Positions 17,625-26,419 of a DNA stretch of 64,000 bases are shown here, one piece after another. This DNA comes from Cylindrospermum sp. NIES-4074. GTDB lineage: Bacteria > Cyanobacteriota > Cyanobacteriia > Cyanobacteriales > Nostocaceae. Position 1 is the first letter of the stretch; each line of letters begins with the position of its first letter. The notes under the pieces were generated by a model. That model ran no database searches. It saw only the letters and a program-made list of their open reading frames with translations, and was not told the origin of the DNA. A program made the translations under genes and the position numbers. The stretch spans positions 62,001 through 126,000 of the forward strand of contig AP018269.1 of the NCBI GenBank assembly GCA_003994795.1, given 5' to 3'.

Positions 17625-20600
17625 TTAGTTGCAGATTTGGCGATCGCTTTTACTGACATTGGGGTTATTGTGCAAATAATCCCTCATCCAATCACAACCC
17701 TTTGCCAACACAGCATCTAAATTATTGAGAGGCTCTAAATTCCAGAGAATTACAGTATGGTCATCACTGGCAGAAGATAAAAGCTTGCCATCCGGGCTAA
17801 AATTCACATCGTGAATTAAATTACCATGCCCCCTCAAAGTGGTAATCAAAGTGCCGTCAAGACGCCAGAGTTTCACAGTTCTGTCATCACTGGCAGAAGC
17901 AAGCATCTTGCCATCCGGGCTAAATCTGACGCCCGAAACTTTATCACCATGCCCCATGAAAGTTCTCAGCAGTTGACCATCCCGACGCCAGAGTTTCACG
18001 GTTCGGTCATAGCTGGCGGAGGCCAGAGTGTTACCATCAGGGCTGAAAGTCACTTGATGAACCCAATTTGTATGCCCCCTCAAAGTAGCGAGCAAGGTGC
18101 CGTCTTGAACATTCCAAAGTTTCACAGTTTGATCATGACTACTAGAGGCAAGGGTTTTGCCATCCGGGCTAAAACTGACAGCATGAACTACATCAGTATG
18201 CCCAATGAGAGTTCTAAGTAAAGTTCCGTCATGAGTCCAGAGTTTAATAGTACCGTCATTGCTGGAAGATGCCAGAATTTGTCCATCGGGACTGTAATTA
18301 ACGCCAAAGATTTTACCTGTATGCCCAGCCAGGGTTTTGAGTAAAATCCCATCACTGCTCCAGAATTTGATAGTTTTGTCCCAACTTCCAGTGGCAATGG
18401 TCTTGCCGTCAGGGCTGAAACTGATGCCATGAACCATATCAGTATGCCCTTTGAGTGTGTTGAGTAAAATCCCGTCACGGCTCCAGAGTTGGATGGTGTG
18501 TTCCCCTCCCCCGATGGCGATGGTCTGTCTATCAGGGCTGAAAACCGCAGTTTTCACTATCCCTTTATACCCTTGGAGAATCTTCGACAAAATGCTGTCG
18601 CGCTCCCAAAGTTTGATAGTGCTGTCACCACTGGCAGAGGCAATAGTCTGTCCGTCAGGGCTGAAACTCACACTATGGACTCCATCTTTATGGCCTGATA
18701 AACTTTTCATTAGCGTGCCATCTGGGTTCCAAAGCTTGACAACAGTGTCACCGCCACCAGAAGCAAGAACCTGACCATTGGGGCTGAAAATGACGCGATG
18801 GACTACATTATTTTCAAACACACGTTTCAGGGACTTACCCTCCCAGTTCCAGAATTGAATATTGCCGTCCTCACCAGCAGTGGTAATCACCTGACCATTA
18901 GGGCTAAAACTAACACTGAGAAATGGTCTTTTCTGTTTTGCTAAAGTTTTCAGAAAAGTGCCGTCTGATTTCCACAGTTGAATCGCACCATCAGCACCAG
19001 CGGAAGCCAGAGTTTGTCCATCACGGGTGAAACTAACCTCATTAACTGCACCACTGTGGCCAGTGAATGTTTTTATCAGGTTGCCATCTTGGTTCCATAG
19101 TTGAACTGTACCGTCAGCACTGCCAGAGGCCAAGATTTGTCCATCGGGGCGGAAACTAACGCTATAAACTGCACCATGATGCTCTGCAAGGGTTTTGCGT
19201 AAGCTCCCGTCTAAGTACCAAAACTTAATTGTGCCGTCATCACCACCAGAGACCAAGATTTTTCCATCGGGGCGGAAACTAACGCTACGTACTGCACCAT
19301 GATGGTCTGTCAGGGTTTTGCGTAAACTCCCGTCGAGGTTCCAGAGTTTAATTGTGCCGTCATCGCCACCGGAAGCTAAGGTCTGACGGTCAGGGCTGAA
19401 ACTGACGCTATGTACTGCACCAACGTGCCCTTCTAATCGATTATGCTCTCTAATTCCATAAACTGCTTCCTGTAAAGCTGTCAAAAATTGACTTTGAACT
19501 AGAGGATCGCTTCTAGCCCAAGCAGTTTTTTGCAGTTTTCTCCCAGATATCAAGTTTTCCATGAGGGCGTCAAACTCTTGATCTGAGCTAGAGAGCAAAC
19601 TTGAGTATTCACTAGTAGCCAGAATCAGTTGTTTTTCTGATTGTATCCATTGGAACCAAGCAAAAAGGGCGAAGAGAATTACACAGATTAGGGAAGCGAT
19701 CGCCACGCGAATTGTGGTATTGGCTGCTTTACGTGCCTTTTTTGCTTGTGCTAGTTCTCGCCGTCTAGCTGCTTCTTCCTGCTGCTTGGCTTGTTGAATC
19801 ACTTGCTCACTGGCGACTACTAAGGTAGGTAGCATCTCATCAAATCCCAATTCCGCCGCATCGGGACTGTTGAGCCAGCGCTGCGCTTCTGCTAGTTCTA
19901 CTTCATCCAATAAACCACCTGCGGCCTTTCCTAGCCGTACCCACTCTTGAACTTTAGCGACCAATCGCCTACGAGTTTGTTCTGCTTCCTGGCGGCTACT
20001 TATCCATTCCTGTAAAGCTGGCCAGCCGATAATCAGGGCTTCGTGGGCAATATCGGCTTTGGTGCTGGTATGTTCCTCACCACTGAGGGTAATGAGGCGA
20101 CAATCTGCTAAATGGCGTAAAGTCAGGTTAAATACGTGCAGGTTTTCACCTGCGGCCCGCAAGGCATTAACTGGCTGTTGGCGTCGTGTATCCGCCCTGC
20201 CTTCGCCAAACTGGATCAACCTCAGGAAGATGCGCCGAGCAATTACTTGCTGTTCAGCGCTCAAGTCAGCGATCGCCGCATCTGCACGACGAGCGATCGC
20301 TACTTGTAATCCGGTGCGATGGCTACCTCCTAAAGCTCCATAGGCTTTGTGGGGCAACACTAAAGCTTCATAGGCTCTCAAGGGTAAAAATCGTCGCTCT
20401 AGTCGTTGCCATAGCAATACTAAAGTTTCTTGAATTAAAGGTAAAACTCCCGGTTCATTGGCTGCATCTATAACTAAGCGCTCGACTAACGCTGGTTCAA
20501 GAAACACACCCACATTCTCAGCTGGTTTAGTAATTGCCTGACGTAAGCCCACTGCATTTAAAGGCACTACCTCCAGCCGATGTGATTGAATTTTGTGCCA

Positions 20601-21536
20601 CAGTGGTGAACCCATCAACTCTGGATAAAAGTCAGCTCGCACAGTCAGAATCACATAGCAGTTGGGAACTGTGAGTAGATGCAGCAATGTTTCCTGAAAA
20701 GGTGCTGCTTGTTCTTGTGCAAGGGTAAATACTTCCTCAAACTGGTCTATGATTAACAGCAGTCGTTGGGATGGCGGCGAGGTTTCAAGTAATTTTGTCA
20801 ACGCCGGTGCTGGTTTGAGCAAGTTACTCCCAAAGGTAGCTTCTAAAGTAGCCAAGGGGGTTTCACCAGGACGCATAATGCGAATCAGCCACTCACCAGC
20901 GCCAAACAGCGAACTTAGTCGTAACCGGGGAATTAATCCCGCAAATACCAGAGAAGATTTACCAGAGCCGGAAGGGCCAATCACCGTGATAAACCGATAT
21001 AGGCGGATGCGTTCTATTAAATCCTCTACTTCTTCATCACGCCCGAAAAAGCGATCGCTCATCTCCTCACTAAATGGAATCATCCCAGGATAGGGACAGG
21101 CTGGCTTGGTAGCAGATGCTGGCACTGAATGCTTTAAATCTGCACACAAACGGCGGACTGCCTCTTGCTGTTCTGCTTCATTGGTGGCATTGAGCTTCAC
21201 TAAAATATTCAAGCGAGGTGGTAATTCCACTGACTTTAATACCAAAGGAATTACTGGCCAGGTCGCTGTATCCAATCCATAACACTGAGCTAATTGGTCA
21301 ATAAATTGGTTAAAACCATCTGCTAAGTAAGCTGGAGAAAGCACCAGCAATGTGCGCTGGCTTTGCTGAATGGCACGCTCAAATTCCAGAACCCTCACCG
21401 TGCCAAGGGCAAAAGTTGCTTCCGTGTGGTAGTGAATTCCTGCTTGCTGCAACGCATCTAGTAAGTAGCCTTCTACCCATGCCCGGTCAGCATCTGAATA
21501 AGAAATAAATAAATCATATGTTGCAATTTGCACCAT
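17625..21536 (-). CDS. TIR-nSTAND ATPase-WD40 sensor protein
   Basis: The 1303-residue protein has four parts. Residues 1-~135 form a TIR domain (YDLFISYSDADRAWVEGYLL; RTLLVLSPAYLADG). Residues ~148-500 form a STAND NTPase of the nSTAND1 type: PYPGMIPFSEEMSDRFFGRD, Walker A GPSGSGKSS at 187-195, Walker B LLLIIDQFEE with Asp264. A basic coiled stretch and one membrane helix follow near 605-627 (ASLICVILFALFAWF). Residues ~700-1290 hold 14 WD40 repeats, enough for two seven-blade propellers. STAND proteins oligomerise on ligand binding; the propellers are probable sensors. The usual TIR NADase Glu position reads Ile (AYLADGFNQFID), so the TIR may be an adaptor. The caspase-TIR gene lies upstream on the same strand. 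Confidence 0.92.
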   Translation of the reverse strand: MVQIATYDLFISYSDADRAWVEGYLLDALQQAGIHYHTEATFALGTVRVLEFERAIQQSQRTLLVLSPAYLADGFNQFIDQLAQCYGLDTATWPVIPLVLKSVELPPRLNILVKLNATNEAEQQEAVRRLCADLKHSVPASATKPACPYPGMIPFSEEMSDRFFGRDEEVEDLIERIRLYRFITVIGPSGSGKSSLVFAGLIPRLRLSSLFGAGEWLIRIMRPGETPLATLEATFGSNLLKPAPALTKLLETSPPSQRLLLIIDQFEEVFTLAQEQAAPFQETLLHLLTVPNCYVILTVRADFYPELMGSPLWHKIQSHRLEVVPLNAVGLRQAITKPAENVGVFLEPALVERLVIDAANEPGVLPLIQETLVLLWQRLERRFLPLRAYEALVLPHKAYGALGGSHRTGLQVAIARRADAAIADLSAEQQVIARRIFLRLIQFGEGRADTRRQQPVNALRAAGENLHVFNLTLRHLADCRLITLSGEEHTSTKADIAHEALIIGWPALQEWISSRQEAEQTRRRLVAKVQEWVRLGKAAGGLLDEVELAEAQRWLNSPDAAELGFDEMLPTLVVASEQVIQQAKQQEEAARRRELAQAKKARKAANTTIRVAIASLICVILFALFAWFQWIQSEKQLILATSEYSSLLSSSDQEFDALMENLISGRKLQKTAWARSDPLVQSQFLTALQEAVYGIREHNRLEGHVGAVHSVSFSPDRQTLASGGDDGTIKLWNLDGSLRKTLTDHHGAVRSVSFRPDGKILVSGGDDGTIKFWYLDGSLRKTLAEHHGAVYSVSFRPDGQILASGSADGTVQLWNQDGNLIKTFTGHSGAVNEVSFTRDGQTLASAGADGAIQLWKSDGTFLKTLAKQKRPFLSVSFSPNGQVITTAGEDGNIQFWNWEGKSLKRVFENNVVHRVIFSPNGQVLASGGGDTVVKLWNPDGTLMKSLSGHKDGVHSVSFSPDGQTIASASGDSTIKLWERDSILSKILQGYKGIVKTAVFSPDRQTIAIGGGEHTIQLWSRDGILLNTLKGHTDMVHGISFSPDGKTIATGSWDKTIKFWSSDGILLKTLAGHTGKIFGVNYSPDGQILASSSNDGTIKLWTHDGTLLRTLIGHTDVVHAVSFSPDGKTLASSSHDQTVKLWNVQDGTLLATLRGHTNWVHQVTFSPDGNTLASASYDRTVKLWRRDGQLLRTFMGHGDKVSGVRFSPDGKMLASASDDRTVKLWRLDGTLITTLRGHGNLIHDVNFSPDGKLLSSASDDHTVILWNLEPLNNLDAVLAKGCDWMRDYLHNNPNVSKSDRQICN

Positions 21537-21902
21537 GATTTCTCTGAGCCAAAATAGTTTTAGGAATATTCACATTCCTATTTACCAATTCTGCAAGTAT
21601 GGTCTGAGATTCCCAGTCATCACACTTTTGGGTTATCGCTTTTTGGGTCTATTAACTAGACATAACTAAAGCAGAAAGTTAAAAGCTTCCTACTTTTGGC
21701 AGATTTATTTGAGGTGTTCAAAATAGGGAGGAAAAATAATGGACATGGGGGAGAGATATCTTCAATAATTCCCCATCCCCCATAGTTTGTCCCCCATAGC
21801 ATTTTTTAGTCAACTGAGGTACGAGAAAAATTATTTAACCACAGATGAACCACGAGATTTACACAGATAAGTTCGTACCGTTTCAGATTAGGAAGCGCTA
21901 TA
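21537..21902. other. Spacer between STAND and caspase genes
   Basis: These 366 bases hold no gene that I can support. Seen: an ACCACAGATGAACCACGAGA repeat-like segment near 21839 and AT-rich DNA upstream of the STAND start. An independent promoter for the STAND gene could lie here. Confidence 0.5.
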
Positions 21903-23135
21903 TCATCGAGGTAATGGGCCTTGCAAAGCTGTTACTAAGCGGTCAAACTCACGTTCAGCACGACGGGGATGCACAAGGTCTAATGCAGTCAGCATACTCA
22001 ATCTTGTGGGTAATTGCTTTGGGTCAATTGGTGCAATTTTTACTGGTAGTAGGCGGTAGCTACCTTCTTGAATACCCATCGTTTGCACCAAGACATTCTC
22101 AAATTCCCCCATGTTATCTTCCAAATAGGCTGACGACAGCACAACCAAAGTGCGCTTAGACTGAGTGATCCCCCGTTCAATGTTTACCACACGGGCTACA
22201 CCTGGTTCTTCCACTTCACCAGAAACCGCAATGCGTAACCCAGACGTTTCTAGTCGCGGTACTAACGTATCCCACACCCAGGTAGCATCTGGCTCTTTAT
22301 CCACATAACTGATATAGGCATCATAGCGAAAGCCCTCTTCCACTATAGGAACAACACCTTTTTGACCGCCCAAATAGAGCGCCACAGGCAAATTTTCTTC
22401 TAATTCTGCTTTGAAAATGGGGTGTTGATTGGGTTGGTCGCTGGTAACTTTAGGCTGAAGATATTCAAACAGGTCAAAAATTCGGATTAAGCCATCATCA
22501 CTATAGATGCCACCGTGTAACCCAGCCAATAAGTGCTGAGTAAAAAGGCTGTTAGTAGCACCAGGTAGCACCCAGGAGAACTCTGTGTCTCGGGAAGAGG
22601 CCAAAATTGCTCGCCCTCGTCCTTGCTTCAGGGCATCGTAAAAACTGTCTGGTAAACCTGCTTTGATGCTTGGGGCAGTGGGGTCTTTTGGTTGACCAAT
22701 ACCGCCAGAGTGGCAGCAATCAAAGATAGTGACAATCTTGCGTGCAGGAATAGCGCGTAAAGCTTCAGTGAATTGAGTACCAGAAATTGCTGTTTGAGCC
22801 AGTGATGCACCAGATGTATATTCTGTGTCCACAGGTAATAAGTACTGACCAGCATGGGGGCCAAACTCAACTTGTCCACCATGACTGGAAATATAAATGA
22901 ACACGGTGGAATCTTGGTTACTGTTTTGGGCTAAATTAGCTAATGCCTGACGGAGATTAGCCACTGTGGCTTTAGCATCTAGTAGTAACTGCACATTTTC
23001 TGGGGGATAGCCGCAGTATTGAGGACTAATCAGCAGTTCATAAATATCCCGTGCATCTTTGAGAACGGTTGCTGGTAGTCTATTAATTTTCTGGTAATTG
23101 GCGATGCCAATGACCAAAGCATAAGCATTTTCCAT
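21903..23135 (-). CDS. Caspase-fold (C14) protease fused to TIR domain
   Basis: From ATG 23135 the protein is 410 residues and opens with the caspase beta-strand MENAYALVIGIANYQKINRL; an ATG at 23201 would add 22 residues outside the fold. The p20-like domain keeps catalytic His85 in YISSHGGQVEFG and Cys141 in TIFDCCHSGGIG. A TIR domain follows at ~275-405 (YDAYISYVDKEPDATWVWDT; RTLVVLSSAYLEDNMGEFEN) and here the catalytic Glu position appears retained (GEFE). The role is inferred to be a proteolytic effector recruited through TIR-TIR contact with the STAND protein. Known relatives: cyanobacterial orthocaspases and metacaspases. No signal peptide. Confidence 0.92.
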   Translation of the reverse strand: MENAYALVIGIANYQKINRLPATVLKDARDIYELLISPQYCGYPPENVQLLLDAKATVANLRQALANLAQNSNQDSTVFIYISSHGGQVEFGPHAGQYLLPVDTEYTSGASLAQTAISGTQFTEALRAIPARKIVTIFDCCHSGGIGQPKDPTAPSIKAGLPDSFYDALKQGRGRAILASSRDTEFSWVLPGATNSLFTQHLLAGLHGGIYSDDGLIRIFDLFEYLQPKVTSDQPNQHPIFKAELEENLPVALYLGGQKGVVPIVEEGFRYDAYISYVDKEPDATWVWDTLVPRLETSGLRIAVSGEVEEPGVARVVNIERGITQSKRTLVVLSSAYLEDNMGEFENVLVQTMGIQEGSYRLLPVKIAPIDPKQLPTRLSMLTALDLVHPRRAEREFDRLVTALQGPLPR

Positions 23136-23219
23136 TGCAACTATAAGCCAATCTTCAAGAGAATTTTGCCGAATTATACTGAATCTGACTTGAACGGCCA
23201 TCTTGATTTTGGTGAGTGC

Positions 23220-23460
23220 GATCGGTTTACAGCTGCTTTCTTGTGGGGGAGGCAGCCGCTTGCGGAGCCAGTTGCGTGGTGTTAGCGACGTAGGAGCGTC
23301 GGCAGCGCGGTCTTGGGGGTCTCCCCCATGAGCGACTGCCGAAAGCGTTGCGGTAGCGACGTAGGAGCGTCAAGGGTTTCCCGACCTTAGCTTGCCTGGC
23401 GTGAGGTTCCCCCCGTTGTGCGGACTGCCGTTGGGCGTCTCGCCCGCCCAAGATATGCAA
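23220..23460. repeat. GC-rich dispersed repeat cluster
   Basis: A GC-rich island inside AT-rich spacer with internal copies of AGCGACGTAGGAGCGTC (near 23284 and 23354) and GGGGGTCTCCCCC-like palindromes. Open frames across it are repeat-derived. Similar segments occur at 26180-26270 and 36170-36260. Confidence 0.65.
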
Positions 23461-23527
23461 GTTAAAAGTGCAACAGCTGACAGCAGTTTTTAGTTAAATG
23501 AACTACATACTGTTTATTCAAACCCAT

Positions 23528-23555
23528 GTAGAGACGTTGCAGGCAACGTCTCTAC
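23528..23555. repeat. TGTAGAGACGTT-family palindrome, copy 3
   Basis: GTAGAGACGTTGC and GCAACGTCTCTAC form perfect arms around a two-base centre. The following 23556-23924 is AT-rich spacer holding the promoter region of the NADPH oxidase gene, with no other feature seen. Confidence 0.85.
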
Positions 23556-23924
23556 TGTGGTCTATTCATCTGCAAATCGCTGTAATCCAAAACTATACTT
23601 GCTTAAGTACAAATTCATAGATAATTGATATTAAATATATGCTCAATTGTAAGTATTAATATAACTTTAATATTCAATATTAATAAAAGTTACGCACTAT
23701 ATAAATTAAATACAAATAGAATGCTGAAATTTGGTTATTTCAGGCACTAAGCAACCCAGATTTACTCGGTTATCGGCTGTGTTCAATGCTAAACGCGGCT
23801 GAAATGCCTAATTTATCTATAGTACTTAGTTAAATTGAGAAAAATTAGCTACTTCTTGGAGCTTCTTGACAGTATTATCACTTGAAACAGATAATGCATC
23901 AACAAGAAGAAGCTTAATGTCACT

Positions 23925-25934
23925 ATGGATACGCCGAAAAAGACTCTAGAGGAATTACGACGGGTCTTTACCCAGATTGCTAAAGAAGACAAACAAATTG
24001 ATCAAGCAGAATTTAAGTCAGCTTTAGGGCTGAAAGATGAATATTTTGCAGATAGACTTTTTTCTATATTTGATAGTGATAGCAGCGGCACTATCAAATT
24101 AGAAGAGTTTTTGACCGCCGTAGAAAACCTTGTCTTTGCAACCAGCGCAGAAAAACTGAAATTTGCATATCAGTTGCATGATGTTAACGGAGATGGTTGC
24201 ATTGAGAAAGCAGAAATTTCTCACTTGATTACTGCCAGCTTAAAAGAAAACAATCTCAGCTTTGCACCAGAACAAATAAACAATCTAGTCGATTTGTTAT
24301 TTATAGAAGCTGATGCTGATAAAAGCGGTCAAATTTCTTTTGCAGAATTCAAAGGTTTAATAGAAAAATTCCCCGATTTGATTGAGGCGATGACAGTTAG
24401 CCCCATTAGCTGGTTAAGACCTCACAAGCAAGACTCCGTAGCAGTTTTGCCCAAAGAGAGGATGGATTCACAAAAAGCTTACATCAAGTATTACATCGAA
24501 AACAACTGGGTCAAAATCGCCTTTTTAGGCGTTTATGTTTTTGTGAATATGTTTTTCTTCATGTCGGCGGTTGAGCGATATGAAAGCCAAGGCGCAAATT
24601 TGTACGTTCAAATTGCCAGAGGTTGTGGTGCGACACTTAACTTAAATGGGGCGCTGATCCTCATCCCCATGTTGCGGCATTTTATGACTTGGCTTCGCAA
24701 AACTAGTATTAACAACTATATCCCTATAGATGAGAGCATCGAATTTCACAAGCTAGTCGGTCAAGTCATGTTTGCCTTAGCAATTGTGCATACTGGCGCA
24801 CATTTTCTAAACTACACGACATTGCCAAGTCCCTTTATACAAAATCTTTTCGGGACGAAAGCTGGTCTATCAGGATTTTTGTTACTAGTAGTTTTCCTCA
24901 TCATGTGGGTGACAGCACAAGCACCAATACGCAAAGGCGGAAAATTTGCGCTTTTCTACATAGCTCACCTGGGTTATGTGCTGTGGTTTGCCCTAGCTTT
25001 AATTCATGGGCCAGTTTTTTGGCAGTGGGTATTATTACCTGGTGTCGGATTCTTAATTGAACTGGTTATCCGCTGGAGGACAACAAAAGAACCAACTTTT
25101 GTGGTTAATGCCTCTTTACTCCCCTCTAAAGTTTTAGGTTTGGAAGTCCAACGTCCCCAATCTTTTAATTATCAACCAGGGGACTATTTGTTTATTAAAT
25201 GTCCCGGTATATCCAAATTTGAATGGCATCCATTCACAATTAGTAGCGCTCCCGAAATCCCGGATGTTTTAACTTTACACATCCGTGCCGTAGGCAGTTG
25301 GACAGGAAAGCTATATCAACTTATCCGAGAGCAAAGAGAAGAATGGATACGGTCAGGTAGTTCTAAGTCCCTACCAGGAGTGCCTGTCTATATAGATGGC
25401 CCCTATGGCACACCAAGTACGCATATATTTGAATCTAAATATGCTATGCTTATCTGTGCGGGTATTGGCGTCACTCCATTTGCCTCTATCCTGAAAAGTA
25501 TTTTGCATCGCAACCAAAATAATCCGGCAACAATGCCTTTGAAAAAGGTGCATTTTTACTGGCTCAACCGAGAGCAAAAAGCCTTTGAATGGTTTGTTGA
25601 ACTGTTGTCAAACATCGAAGCCGAAGACACTAACAAATTATTTGACCTGAATTTATATCTAACAGGTGCCCAACAAAAATCAGATATGAAATCCAGTACC
25701 CTATTTGTGGCAATGGATTTAATGCATCAAAAGACAAAGGTTGATTTAATTACAGGTTTAAAGAGCCGGACAAAAACTGGCCGTCCAAACTGGGAAGAGA
25801 TTTTTAAAGATGTGGCAAAAGAACACGCACCCGATAAAGTTGAAGTATTTTTCTGCGGGCCTCCTGCACTTGCACTACAGTTGAGGCATCTCTGCACTAA
25901 ATACGGGTTTGGCTATAGAAAGGAAAATTTCTAG
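23925..25934 (+). CDS. EF-hand NADPH oxidase, NOX5-like
   Basis: The 669-residue protein would pass electrons from NADPH through FAD and two hemes to oxygen, making superoxide, under Ca2+ control. Three canonical EF-hand loops are visible at residues 50-61 (DSDSSGTIKLEE), 86-97 (DVNGDGCIEKAE) and 130-141 (DADKSGQISFAE), plus a degenerate one at ~19-30. A six-helix ferric-reductase domain follows, with paired His residues (HKLVGQVMFALAIVHTGAH; HLGYVLWFALALIHG). Then come the FAD motif HPFTISSAP, the NADPH motif CAGIGVTPFASIL and the FFCGPP strand. The ending YGFGYRKENF is the NOX-type terminal Phe. It resembles the structurally known NOX5 of Cylindrospermum stagnale. ATG 23925 is the start. 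Confidence 0.92.
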   Translation: MDTPKKTLEELRRVFTQIAKEDKQIDQAEFKSALGLKDEYFADRLFSIFDSDSSGTIKLEEFLTAVENLVFATSAEKLKFAYQLHDVNGDGCIEKAEISHLITASLKENNLSFAPEQINNLVDLLFIEADADKSGQISFAEFKGLIEKFPDLIEAMTVSPISWLRPHKQDSVAVLPKERMDSQKAYIKYYIENNWVKIAFLGVYVFVNMFFFMSAVERYESQGANLYVQIARGCGATLNLNGALILIPMLRHFMTWLRKTSINNYIPIDESIEFHKLVGQVMFALAIVHTGAHFLNYTTLPSPFIQNLFGTKAGLSGFLLLVVFLIMWVTAQAPIRKGGKFALFYIAHLGYVLWFALALIHGPVFWQWVLLPGVGFLIELVIRWRTTKEPTFVVNASLLPSKVLGLEVQRPQSFNYQPGDYLFIKCPGISKFEWHPFTISSAPEIPDVLTLHIRAVGSWTGKLYQLIREQREEWIRSGSSKSLPGVPVYIDGPYGTPSTHIFESKYAMLICAGIGVTPFASILKSILHRNQNNPATMPLKKVHFYWLNREQKAFEWFVELLSNIEAEDTNKLFDLNLYLTGAQQKSDMKSSTLFVAMDLMHQKTKVDLITGLKSRTKTGRPNWEEIFKDVAKEHAPDKVEVFFCGPPALALQLRHLCTKYGFGYRKENF

Positions 25935-25964
25935 CCAAGCTTTTGGCGCTTGGTGCTGAATATA

Positions 25965-25992
25965 TCGATATCGGCTTATGAGCCGATATCCA
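25965..25992 (+). terminator. Hairpin after the NADPH oxidase gene
   Basis: ATATCGGCTTATGAGCCGATAT (about 25969-25990) is a near-perfect inverted repeat about 35 bp past the stop. There is no T-tract, so it is a possible terminator or mRNA-end stabiliser. Confidence 0.45.
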
Positions 25993-26120
25993 CCAACATT
26001 AAAATTACAAGGCAGCAGGAACATTGAAGGTAAAGTCATAGGTCGTTTTTTGAAAATTCAAATATGATTCCTATCGTTCCTAATTTTTTTTCCTCCTCAT
26101 CTTGAGCAGATAATATCCTC

Positions 26121-26366
26121 AGAGGATGTCTGAAAACTTTTTGGTGATGTATCAAGCACCCGGAGATCCCCCTAAATCCATGCCAGTTCGCACAACGGGA
26201 CGGCACTTCCTTCAAGTCGGGCATTGCCCGCCCAACGGAGTGCCTTGGGAACCCCCGCAAGCGACTGGCTCCCCTTAAAAAGGGGGACTTTAAGAAAATT
26301 TACCCCCCTTAAAAAGGGGGGTAAGGGGGGATCTCGATCAATTGTGATACTTCTCAGACATCCTCT
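26121..26366. mobile_element. MITE-like element, GAGGATGT ends, copy 2, with inserted repeat
   Basis: Ends AGAGGATGTC and GACATCCTCT are inverted, and TTGGTGATGTATCAA and GGGGGATCTCGAT segments match the copy at 12740-12892. A GC-rich dispersed repeat of roughly 90 bp (about 26178-26270) has entered it, explaining its 246-bp length. The flanks 25935-26120 hold an ATCGGCTTATGAGCCGATA hairpin just after the oxidase stop. Confidence 0.78.
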
Positions 26367-26419
26367 CAGAGAAATCTAAGCAATAGATTAAGTATTCACT
26401 ATCAAAATTACTAGAAAAA

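Noticed and set aside
17826-18774. Plus-strand repetitive frames opposite the WD40 region
   Set aside because: Antisense of WD40 repeats, which explains the periodicity.
23227-23460. Minus-strand frame of 77 codons
   Set aside because: It lies wholly in a GC-rich dispersed repeat cluster with no ribosome site or domain.
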